From: Acanthochromis polyacanthus
Taxonomy: Eukaryota; Chordata; Actinopteri; Pomacentridae
Length of the DNA stretch: 64,000 nt
Assembly: GCF_021347895.1 (NCBI RefSeq)
Contig: NC_067113.1
Coordinates: 43,625,474 to 43,689,473, forward strand
Direction of reading: 5' to 3'
The notes under the pieces are model-generated. The model did no database searches. It was not told the origin of the DNA and worked only from the letters and a program-made list of their open reading frames with translations. Position numbers and translations under genes: made by a program. Shown piece after piece: positions 49,656 through 60,934 of this stretch; the stretch's first letter is position 1; each line of letters starts with the position of its first letter.

Positions 49656-52600
49656 TTATATGCTCGAAAAGTCATACTGTGGAGGACGTGGCTGTAGTAT
49701 CTTGTCATAAGCTGATGGTAGTTGCCACTCGTCCTCGTGTGAGAGGTTGATCCACAGTCTCAGCGGAGGAGGAGGAAGCTCAGGCTGGAATATTGGAGGT
49801 CGTCTTGGTCTTATGGCTGTCAGATCTCTGCTTTGAATTGAGAGCAGCCTGCCTGCAGGCCAGATGGCTACTATTCTGGACCTTCCATGACCTTTGCAGA
49901 AATAGAGAATTACAGCAATGAGAAGGATGATTAAGATGAGGAGACAGACGATAAGGAGAGCTGTCAACACGCCGGCCATCCATTGATACGAGTCTGTCTG
50001 TTGTGAAGTGGGAGTGACAGCTGGAGATACAGTGGCTTGAGTGTTAGAGGAGGGACTGAGGGAAGTATTGGTCCCTAAACCTGGACCCAGTGTTGTTTGG
50101 ACAGCAGGAGTTGAACTACCAAATGTAAGAATGTTGGGAAAACAATCCTGTCTGAATCTCACAGATGCTACGTTGGTAATAAGGAACTCTGGAAGCATTG
50201 CTTCTCTGAATCCAGCATTGACTGATCCATCTGCAGAGCTCATTGCCAGCCACATACCTCGTACTTGATCAGCATGGCAGTGTGATCCTCTACCATGGCC
50301 TGTTTTACACAGAGTATAGTTGTACCAAGACACCACCGTGGACCCAGGCATCATAGAAACAACAGAAAGATGGAAGCTGCTGGAGCTGTTGAAGAAGCTA
50401 GATAGTTTCCTCAGCAGTAGCTCCACCCTGTGGCGGTGGAGGAGCATGGAGTGGAGGCTGCGTTGAGCTGTCAGGGTGAAGATGTGGCACGGGTTAACAG
50501 GGCTGCGATGCAGATCCAGAGTCAGAGGCAGAGGCAGCCAGGCGGCCAAGCCCTGACTATCCCGGGCCACCAGGAGGAGATCCTGAGGAGCAAACTGAAG
50601 GTCCACCTCAAGAGGAACACCATGAAGCTCTAAACCATCCAGGGCCAGCCAGGTACCCGTAGCGACGGGTGGACCATCAATCAGCTGCATCTCCAGGAAC
50701 AGAGCGCCTGCCTCACCGTCCTCTGGATCCACAAAGGTTTTAGGTGGAATCGTGTAGTGGAAGGGGAAGCCAACAGTGGCCATTAGAGCTGGAATAGACT
50801 GCAACACTTTGGGTGGAAGATTCAGGGAACCTGGAATCGAAAATCAAGTTATGTTAAGTTACTTAATTTAAACAAACATGTTTACAAATAAAAATACCAA
50901 CAAATTAGATATTTTTAATTCAGTGCTGAAAGTAGAGAACTGTAGCTACAGAAAGTATGTTAAAGAAACCTTGTGGAGCATTTGACCAGCAGTAGTGCTA
51001 TAAACAGGAGCCCATTTTTTGTAGGTTCCTATTTTGCATGCATATTTTGTAAAGCTACAACATTTAATTGATCAAAGACACATTTATACATTAGAATTGC
51101 AACTATTTTAATAATTGATTCACCACTTTAGGAATTTTAAAAGCAAAAATGACAAACAGTTGCTGCTTCAACCTCCTCAAATATGATTTTCAGATGTACG
51201 TCGCCTAGAATAAAACTACCGTAAATGAAATTGCAGAATTGTAGAATGTTTGGGCTTAAGATTGTTATTCGAAACAAACAAGCCATTAAAATAGAAAAGC
51301 ATGCATTCACACAAACGGGTGTCACATTATCGCACTGGCTGACAGAGGAAATGTTTACTGGCACTGCTCTGTCTCACAGTCATGTTTATCTGAAGACTTC
51401 AGCCACTTCTACAGCTGCTACTGAGATTTAAAGGTCTTGCTCAATGACATAGACAACGACGCTTACTTGAGATGGAAGTTGAAGTGTGTGCTGGCTGGAC
51501 TGAGCTCTGTCTTCTATACGAGGAAAGGCCTACATCTTGTAACGAGGCTGATGCACTCATAGATGGACTCCACGATAGAATCTGCCGAGTGGGAAGCGCT
51601 GTTGTGATTGACATCCGGCTGTTTCTAACAAATGATTGCCAGATTAACAAGGAGTTCTCTGAAGTGGCAAAGTTTTCACAGAGGTCAGATGAGCTCAGAG
51701 TTACTGATGCATGTGTTACTACTGAGCAGCTACTACCTTCTAAAGCAGACAACATCTCTGGGAGGTCCGTTGGTTGATTAACGGTTACACGATTTATTTC
51801 TGACATTTCACTGAAAGATGGAAAAGATGCAAATTCATTCGACTTGGTGTGCTCCTCTAAAACATTTCTTGAGAGGAGGTGTGATGAATAATGTTTCACC
51901 AAAGTCTTGGTCGAATCAGTCGGATATTTCTGGCCAGGAAGGTAACTGGTCAGAAAGGTCAGAACATGCTCCAATGTACATTCTAGAGAGGTGCTTTTGA
52001 TTTTTAGAGGACAATTATTGACATCCTGTGCAATAAATACACCACATAATGGAAATGAAGGCTGTAAACTCGGAGCTAGTAGACTGGAGGATGTAGCGTA
52101 TGGTTCCTGAGCAGTAGAGGGAGCAGTAGGATCAACGTTTCCCTCGGATGCTGGTCTTGTAGTCCAAATTACTGGCAAAGGAGAAGTCTTTGCTACTGTT
52201 TTCAGGACTGGTGAAATTCTAGTCAGGAGTGTGATATTGAAAAATGTGCTTGTTGTGATTCCAGTGGCAAAAGGTTTGGAGGATTCAAACAATTGGGATT
52301 TCTCAAGCAGCAGTGTTTGGATAGTTTGTTCCACTGACAGCATGGCATGCGTTCTTCCACTGCTGGATTGTAAAGATGTAAAAGATTTGTCCTGGAACAT
52401 CGATGGGACAGAAATCATTTGAGGAGGGTCTGATAAAGAAAGTGACGTTGGGAATAGTGACGCCAGTACAACTCCTAAATGTAATGTCTGTGCTAGTCCA
52501 TTTTGATCCACATAAACTTCTGTCCTTGATTCTGTCTTTAAATCTTCAAGGTTCTGCTGCGAAGAAGAAACACCAACATCAGGAAATGAAGGTGTGGAAA

Positions 52601-55600
52601 ACACCTGAAGCAACTGCATCTGAGATGATGAGACTTTGAGAGACTGTTCAGTAAATAATGGATCTGTGATATCAGGTGTCTCATGCTGCCTACTGAAAAC
52701 GCCAAACTCGGAGGGTAAAGCTGGAGTTAATGTCATCACTGAGGGCTCCAGACTGAACAGCAAAGATGTTGACAGCGAAGACTCGAGTTCAGTTTGTGCA
52801 GACATCATCAGCTGACCCGCTAACGAGGTCGGTGACACATCCTGATCTGTTACATTCAGCTGAGACATCGAAGGCTGATTCACCCCAGATGTAGCTGAGG
52901 ACACGTTTCGATTTGTACCAAAAGGCCGCGTTCCTGATAACTGCTCCATTATTATGTGTGGTGACACATCTGGGAACAGCACAGGAGGGGGTGTTTTGTT
53001 TGCTGATGGCAGCGATGGTATTGTCTTAAATGAGGAGCTCAGTATGGGGGCATAATAAATCAGTATAGAAAGTGGATGGAAAACAGATGGGAGACGAGGG
53101 GGCGCTGATTTGGCAGCACTGAGGTCTTTAATGGGTTCTTCTTTATGGACAGTGTGACCTATGAGAGAAAAATCCAACATTTTATTTCAGTCATGAGTTA
53201 TTCAGTACCCCCACTGACAAAGAATTCCAACAGTCGTTTATTGTATTCAGTCACCAAATTTATGGCTTCTATAGTTACTAATTTACAGAACAACAGTTCA
53301 AGTGACTGTTTGCTTGTGAACCCAACTCCCAAACCTTATGGAATATTTTAATGCCTTGTTTACAAAAAAATAAGCAGAAGACAAACAGCAGAATGATGCC
53401 AAAATTAAAAGAAGGACTTCCCGAAATGGTGGATTTTTTTCAATTAGGAGATACAGTTGAAGACATTTCTGGAGAAAGCGTAGAATGAAATAACTCGGAG
53501 GCTGATTTGAGTGTCTATGGCAACTTAGAAAGCCAGAAAATCAGTTAACGCAGCTTTTAAAAAATGTCTGAGTGTTTACATTCACTGGACTTATGATTCT
53601 GTATTTCTCTATATGACCCTCAACATAACTCACAGGTCTAACACAGTCATTTGTTTTCCATACTTCTCTGACTACATTAGCCCATATGTTCCTCCATTCA
53701 TTCATCCCTCGAGCTCCGTTCAGCTGCAGACTCCCTTTCAAATGAGATCAAGTCATTAAAACATATGATCTGAATGACTAAGCGCCCAGAACAATCCCGT
53801 ATAGTCATAAAGAAGTCAACAACAGCAGACCTACCCTGTGAGCTCACTGAGGACTGACTCTCTGACTCAGTGCGGTCGGCTGGCCAGGATTCGCTCCAGA
53901 AGGGGGTTTCCCTCTGGGGAGGTCGCCGGGTCAGACGAATGGCGAGCGAATCTGTGTCGGCGGCTTCATGTGTCAGTGTGGAGGTGACGCTGAGAGAGGC
54001 CCGGGTCAGAGGCAGCGAGGAGTAAACACTGTGTGGTGTTGAGAAAGTTTCCAAGTTCAGCGTGGAGTGACCAAGTGTTGACGGATGTTTGGGCAAAAAG
54101 GGTGAATCGAATAATTCTGTGGTCCAGAATGTAACTGCTGATACTCGTCCAATGCAACCAGTCACTTCAGTAAGAGGTTTGAATTGTGATGGAGGCAGCT
54201 CAGTTTGCTTTATATGTTGTGGAGAGTTACGCATCTTAAAGGCATGCACGTCACAAGTCAACTTGGACACTTTTTTGGATGAATCTAGGAAAGTCTGTCT
54301 GTCAAAGATGACAGCATTTACAGCTGAATCCTTTATGTGTGTCGTCCCTATGTGGTTCATATGAAACAAAATAGCTGACAAACTTGGTTCCAGCTTTAAA
54401 GGAAGCGCATATATGTGTTTAAGTTCCACACTCTGCTGGATCCAAGTTGGAGGCGGAACAATCGCATGAGGAGTCGGTGTAAATCTCTGCTTTTGCAAGT
54501 CTCTTTTAACTTTATATCGCACCTCACCGGCTGCACATATCACCCTCCATCCCAACACTGGAGCTCCCAGTAACTTTGCCAAACTTCCTGTCTTCATGCT
54601 GTGCTCCAGTACTTTAGCCAAATCCAACAGTCGTTCCTCTTTTTGACAACCGACGAGCCACACGAGCTCAGCAGCGTCTCCTACAACAGCTTGTTTCTCA
54701 GCAAGTCCGCCTTGTCTACAAACTCTGAGCTTCTCTTGTTTTAGCATGAAAGGTTTTCTTTGTGAAAATAGAGAGACATAGCTGAGCAGTAGACGCAGAT
54801 AGCTGGCCATAGTGGTGACCAAACGGATGCGCTGGTTGGCATCAAGTGTCGCAGGGTTGAGCTGAAGGAGAAGGGTCGCCCAGGTGGTCATTTCCTCTTC
54901 AGAGCAGGATAAAGTGTCGCTATTAGACACAAAGAAAAAATACGAAAGCATCAGTAATTTTCACAAAAAGACCAAAACTAGAGGTGTGACCAACCATAAT
55001 GTCCAAAAAAATCACATATTGGTATCATACCAACAAGACACATATAATAATAAAATATTATATGGTTTGGTATCTTACATAGTACACATTCCACTGCATA
55101 TAACAACTTATTAACACACAGAATAGTCATGATTATAGACTCTCCTCCTCCCTACATTCATATTTTCAGTGCAGTCCATTTGCTAAAGATAAAACAAAAC
55201 ACACAAGCAAAGTATCATCTGTATAACCACAGTCTGATGAAGCCAGTTTCTTATGGTGACATGGTTTTCCAATCAGAGGAACATGAGGAATACACCATCA
55301 TCATAATGGTATCGACACTCGAAGAGCTCTGTTTGACTGACGTTTCCTAAAAACTACAGTATCCAGATGAAACTGAAATGTGTTTTGGTCACTTGGTGGC
55401 AGCACAACAATCTGTAAATGGACATATTATCGCCTCATGAAGTAGTCAAGCGTTGTGATTTCTTACCGTACTGGATTCCTGTTGGTCCCTGTTCTGTTCA
55501 GGATGTGCAGATGAAAGTGGGCCGTACACCTCTCACCAGTCACAGACACTTTAAGGCGATATATCCCACAATCCTCAGTCAGAGCCAAGCCAGCCAGACG

Positions 55601-56897
55601 GTTACTCTGTTTTCTAAAGACCATCCAGTGAGGCAAAGCAGCATCTCCATCAGCCAGGGATAGCTGCGGGATAAAAGTCAAGTGGATGTTTGCACTTTTG
55701 CTTTAATTTGCTTGAGCATTTAAGTAAATAGTGAAAGAGGTCGGCCGACCATAATGCCTCGAGATAGAAGCCAGCACTTTATTTAACCCTCCTGTTGTTT
55801 ACAGGCACCGAAAAACAGTTTCCTGGTCTGAAAAAAAAAAAAATCAACAAAAAAATTATTCAAATTTCTGAAAATTTGCAAAACCTTCAGGAAGAAAATT
55901 CCAATAAATCCTTAAAAGTTTCCCTCAAAAGTTTTATTTTTAAATAAATCCCACAAATTTGGTAAGAAAATTCGTGTAATTATTTTCATAAAATGAGTAA
56001 AAATCTTCCAAAAAAATCCTAAAAATATCTAAAGTGATTACATATCAGTAAAACTTCTAATATTTTCTTTAAGAACATTCACATAAAAATCAACCAAAAT
56101 CCAGCAAAATTCACTGGATTTTGGTTGATTTTTATGTGAATGTTCTTAAGAAACATTTTTAACATTTCGTTTTTCTACCAAAAAATGTTCAAAAATTTCC
56201 CAAAAATGTTGAAAATGTCAGAAGTTTCACTGTGAAAATATATATTTTTTTACATTTTCAAACTTTAAAACCGGTCAATTTTGACCGGCAGGACGACACG
56301 AAGGTTAAAGGAAACAAATCCATAGATGCCAATACAGTTACACAAGTATTAATAAATGCTCCAGCTGCAGGAGTGGACTGTAAGCCTTCCTATACTGTAT
56401 CTGTACTTTAGCATCGGATGTAATGGATATCACATGTACAAAGGACTGCAGTGGGAGATGTAAAAGTATAAAGAAAACTTAATTATGTTCAGTGCACGTT
56501 GTCTTCCTTCTTTGCTAATTTAAATTAAAAAACTACTTTGTGATTTTACTGGTAGCAGCCACACAGTTTGGCATGGTTTATATTAAGGAAAATCCTGCTA
56601 TTTTTTTCTCATGGTGCCACTACATACACATGATTACATATACCTCACATGACATGTTTACGCTCAGCTTACCTGTGTGTGTCCTGCAGGGACGGGGAGC
56701 CTAAAAAAGAAAGGGGATCCTGCTTCTGACGTGAAGTTTGGAAACCCATCAGCTTCTGTCCTTATGAGACAATGTTGCATTAAACTTTGATTGTGTATCA
56801 CATTCTGGAGCAGCAGCAGCAGTTTGAGGAAAAATCCCAGAGTTTTAAGTGACAGGATGGTTTTTGGGTTAAATGGACCAGTGTGGTTCACATCCAT
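49656..56897 (-). CDS. Dystroglycan-like transmembrane mucin, 5 coding exons, 1457 aa
   Basis: A predicted cell-surface laminin receptor of the dystroglycan family, distinct from the usual DAG1 (about 895 aa). Exons on the minus strand: 56897-56673, 55663-55467, 54919-53835, 53158-51467, 50830-49656, all GT-AG and in phase. Order: hydrophobic signal region (about residues 15-40); cadherin-like segment with LPHWMVFRKQSNRLAGL (DAG1 LPSWLHWDSQSHTLEGL); S6-like domain ending LGAPVLGWRV (DAG1 LGYPVVGWHI); furin-type RYKVKR (275-280); TPTP (288-291), where DAG1 has its matriglycan threonines; Ser/Thr/Pro-rich region (about 292-1065); second cadherin-like domain; SEA-type fold with the Gly-Ser cleavage site in PGSTVVSW (1229/1230); membrane helix (about 1350-1377); an 80-residue tail ending PPQYDFSSI, a PPxY WW-binding motif. 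Family membership is inferred from motif order, not from a search. The ATG at 56897 follows an in-frame stop; further noncoding exons are not defined. Confidence 0.87.
55783..56308. mobile_element. TTAA-flanked palindromic MITE, copy D, with a perfect 34-bp hairpin
   Basis: TTAACCCTCCTGTTGTTTAC at the left and ACGAAGGTTAA at the right. The centre holds two 34-base arms, 56071-56104 and 56114-56147, which are perfect reverse complements separated by 9 bases. It lies in intron 1 of the dystroglycan-like gene. Confidence 0.85.
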
Positions 56898-57263
56898 CCC
56901 CTCTGACTCTGGGTCTCACACTCAGGTAACATCTGACCTACCTCACTCTTTTTCTATCTTGCAGGGTAATGAACCTTAAAAGTTTTGGCGTTCTTCTGAA
57001 AACAGAAGATACTTTAATCTCACTATATAGTCAAAATGTTTTCTTTGCATCTACTTAAGTGGATGAAAGCCCACTTTTACCATCTGCGTTGTAAATGATT
57101 GGCGCCATCCATTAAATCCACTGGAGCCAACTGCATCAATAGTTCTGGCATACTTTGCGGGCAGAAATCCACCGTTCCCGTCTCTTCAGCCGTCTTCACC
57201 ACATGCGTCTCTGTCCTTCCTCGTCATTACACTGAAAGGAAAGTTGACACTAATCAGTAAGGA

Positions 57264-57336
57264 TTACACGCAGTCATCCCCTCTTTTACGCCTTTCAGCG
57301 TAAAAGAGGCCAAAAATTCCCACTGACTGCGTGTAA
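57264..57336. repeat. Interrupted inverted repeat, 13 + 12 bp arms
   Basis: The outer arms TTACACGCAGTCA (57264-57276) and TGACTGCGTGTAA (57324-57336) and the inner arms CCTCTTTTACGC (57280-57291) and GCGTAAAAGAGG (57298-57309) are perfect complements, around a 6-base loop. The 5' bulge is 3 bases and the 3' bulge 14. The origin is unknown. Confidence 0.8.
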
Positions 57337-59285
57337 GTACAGTGAAGTACCGCCAACAAATAGTATATGTTTACAGCTGGACAGAACCTGATCCTCAAAG
57401 CAATCATTAACTGAGCTCGTTCTGTGCCGATATGCTGCTGCAGGTCCAGTTACAAGTCAGTAGTGGTTACTAAGATACCTGACATGCTACCGTCAGCTCT
57501 TTTAATGACTTCTGTTGCTGAAGGTCACAGATGGCTGATCTCACTTCAGGCTCTTAGTGCAGGTTCAGAGTATTTTAATCTGGGTTTTACTTAAATTGCC
57601 GCTAAAGTGATGCCACATGTTTTGCTTAGACAGTGGCTGTGTGCACACCTTTAACTTAACATCAGATACTCAGAACTTTGTAAGCAGCAGTCGCAATTTA
57701 AACAGCATCAAGCATCTACATTCTCGCTAGTGATTATTTAATTAGCATGTTTTTGGCACACTTACTTATTAGAAGTAAACAGAAAGTAGGGGGATGTTTA
57801 TGTCCTTTATTGTGTTTGGTCATAAACCAAATATTAGATAAACTTACATTTTAATCTGATGATTATTCAGAGAAAGATTAACACAAAGAGAATAGAAAAA
57901 GGTATTAAAAAGTCGATAGAGATTCCTGCAGCAATTTCCAAGGTAATTTATTCCATAGGCAGAAGGGATATTTCATTAAAAGTCAGATGTATTAACCTTA
58001 TGGTGGAGCTCAAGAAACATCACCAAAATCAGGGATATTAAGCCTATAGAAACGGTGAACATGTGCACAGAATTCCATGACAATCCATTGGTATTTTGTT
58101 GAGATATTTTAGATATTTTAGTCTAACTGACCCATCGCCAGACATTCCCATCCCTACAGCCGCGCCCACACGGTGAATGCAAAAGCAATTTTGTGCAGAA
58201 AATTCAAATATTGACCAAACTGTTGGACCACATACAGCACCTCCCGTTTGTTCTAGACCAGCACTGATTAAAGCTCACGGATTGACTCATAACTTTGCTA
58301 AAAACATTCTAAAATATCAAAATTACCAATAAAAAAAACACATAAAAACTCCATTTATTCGGCTTGTGTGAATCTGTTTTTAGCAAAGCTGTCCAATCGA
58401 GAGCAATCGTTTATGTAAATAGGAAGCAACTGCAGCATCACAAGCAAACATGACTTCGAAAAAATAGTATTTTAAAGGAGCTATTGATATTTTTTAAAAC
58501 TATTGGTTTATTTTTATGCGCACACACACAAGAAATATGTTGTTTAGAGTTATTGCAGTCTATTTTGAGTGATTTGATTAATAATATTGATTAACAAAGT
58601 CTAATTTGTGGTCTTAAGGCAAACTGATCTGCATAAGGTATATTGTCTTTGCTTTGTTTTCAATTTAACATGCTTTTGTTTTTGTTGTCTGCCAATTAAC
58701 AAAAGCTGTAAATTAGCAATAACAGACATGTTTGCATCCCGTTTTTTCCTATCTTGTGGTTATACTTGTGTACAATATATACCTTTAATTTTTAGTATGT
58801 TGTTAATTTTTTCAAATGTTATTTAAAATATTTAGCATTTGTAATACAAATCTAAGCTTAAACTGAGATATGTCAACTGGTTTCATCTTTTACTTTTCCT
58901 TCTAAACAGGTAAAATATAAAAAGTTTCCTTTTTCACTTAGTTCAGTTTGCTGCCCAACAGTTAAGTTTAGTGAAGGTACATATTTATTAACCAACAACC
59001 GCTTCAGAACTAGTTTGTGTGCAGCAGCCTGGTTAACAGCTGGACAACATCTCTGACCCGAAGGATCGGAAGTTCTGCTGAAACTTGTGACGTTGTTGGT
59101 TCTTTTCTAAGTGGTCATCTGATGATAAAACGACGGTTTGGATGCACCGGTGTGATAAACGAGTCACGCTGCTTGGAATCAGGAAGCAATGGAGGCAGTG
59201 AAAACAGGTGTCAGGTGTTTGCAGGTGTCGGTTACACGCTGAGCAAAAAGGGTTAAAACTACACCCAGTCTTCATTACTCTCAGG

Positions 59286-59384
59286 ACCTTCATCGTGCCT
59301 CCTCCTCCTCCTCACTGTAGTGATCGGCCGCTTTGAAGCTCTCTACAGCTGGTACCTCCTCAACATTTTCAAAGGACAACACAG
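59286..59384 (+). other. Candidate 5' exon upstream of the slc5a7-like gene
   Basis: It has a possible acceptor (TACTCTCAG before 59286) and donor (CAACACAG|GTAATT after 59384). If joined to the acceptor at 60924-60925 the frame meets an immediate TGA, so it would be a noncoding 5' UTR exon. One frame reads CLLLLLTVVIGRF and on to the donor without a stop, but I do not recognise a protein. Confidence 0.2.
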
Positions 59385-60429
59385 GTAATTACAAAACAGA
59401 CAAAGCACATATTTCAGTTTTCTTTTAATCCTGTAGTCAAAGAAAAGTATCAGGGTTTCTCTACGAGTGTTGTTTTTTGTAGCAAGTTTAACTGTAGTAT
59501 TTGCTGTGTTTATTTTAGGTTTCTTGGCAGAAGTTCAGGTCTGTGCTGGTCTGTAAATAAACCCAAGCTGCAGCAATGCAAAAGCAGCTGTATGAATGGA
59601 AAATCTTCTGTAGATTTGATGAAAGTCTACATTTTTAAAGATTCAATTTGTTGCAGAATGTTCAACTTGTAGCTTGTATTTATTGTTAAACTAATAAATA
59701 CATTTTATTTCTTTATTTTTTGCTGCTAAATCTGCATAGAATCACGTTAGAACTTCCCACTAAAACAGATAATGGGTCGTAGTTGACATACAGCAAACAG
59801 TGGAAACTAACATGTTCATGGGGAGAAGTGGCGCGTGAGCAGCAGCGGTGCATGTAAAGTAACACTGAACAAGAATTAAATTATTAGTAAACACTGTAAT
59901 TAATATATCCTGAACATTCTAATATCAAGTTGCACAACGTTAGCCCTTTGTGTGTGTACATGAGGCCTGAATATTATTTTATCTTATTTTTTTCAGACAA
60001 GTAAACCGCATCCTTAATAACATTTTGATTATATTTTTATCCCAGTTGATGGTTGTTTGTAACCTGTCACAATATATTTCTAATGAACATGCCTTTATAT
60101 GTTACTGTATTGCTTTCCAGCTGTCCTTTTCCTAAAAATAACCAAACAGTTGTGGTGCCTAAAGTGAAAACAACATTGAGCGAAAACAAAATCCTTTTAG
60201 ACTTGCTGGTCTCATCTTTTTAATCTAAAGTCTTTCAGTACTGTACCCAACAGGTGCCTTGTATTTTCTAAAATACTTTGGTATATTTTATTTCTCCTTT
60301 CTTATAAAATGTCATGTTTTATGATCTTGTTCCCAGCAGTCTAGTTTTCTTCCACTGGACCTTAAGTGAAAGCTGCGGTAGGCAGTACTTTAAAAACTTC
60401 CAGTGTTACTAAATTGTTAGCAGTAAGTA

Positions 60430-60641
60430 AAGCAATCTACAAGTGCCACACATTGATGGGAACTTCTTCAACAGAGCTGGAAGAACTCTGAAGAATATTT
60501 GGTTTCCATTGTGAAAAATGCCATGAGTGTGTTCAGCTATCTGCCAAAGGTGGCTATTTTGATGAGTTAAAAGTTTAGAATACATTTTGGTTTCTAAACT
60601 GAAAAAACTGGAGCGTTCTAAAACTTTCGGCCGGTAGTGTA
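60430..60641. mobile_element. Remnant of a Tc1-type nonautonomous element
   Basis: It includes CTGAAGAATATTTGGTTTCC and ends TTTCGGCCGGTAGTGTA at 60641, which looks like the right end of a fish Tc1-type element. The left end is not identifiable. It lies about 300 bp upstream of the slc5a7-like start codon. Confidence 0.55.
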
Positions 60642-60934
60642 CATGCAGTGGAAAAGTACAGTTTGAATCTCATAAAATGTTCCTGTGTCTCTGTGTAAAC
60701 CCGAAGAAGTTCGTAACAAATTGAAAGACTGAAAAACATATGACAACATCCATTTTTCTATCTGTCCATGCACACATTATGTTCTAATATTGGCAAATAC
60801 TTTTCGCTAGCTGTGAATCCTAAAACCATATTTTCTTCAAAGTGAAATGTGAGTTAGACTGACTGTTCACATTACCTACTAAAGAAAGGGATGTGTCTTT
60901 TCTCCATGGTGTCCCATCACCACAGACTCTGAAG

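Larger units (their letters stand above)
56898..60934. other. Spacer between the dystroglycan-like gene and the slc5a7-like gene
   Basis: Both genes point away from this 4-kb gap, so it should contain both promoters and 5' UTR exons. Features seen: a strong interrupted hairpin (57264-57336), a possible 5' exon (59286-59384) and a transposon remnant (60430-60641). The rest is AT-rich with no coding support. Confidence 0.5.

Noticed and set aside
51472..52639. Plus-strand open frames over the mucin region
   Set aside because: They are antisense to the large fourth exon of the dystroglycan-like gene, which has consistent splice phases at both ends.
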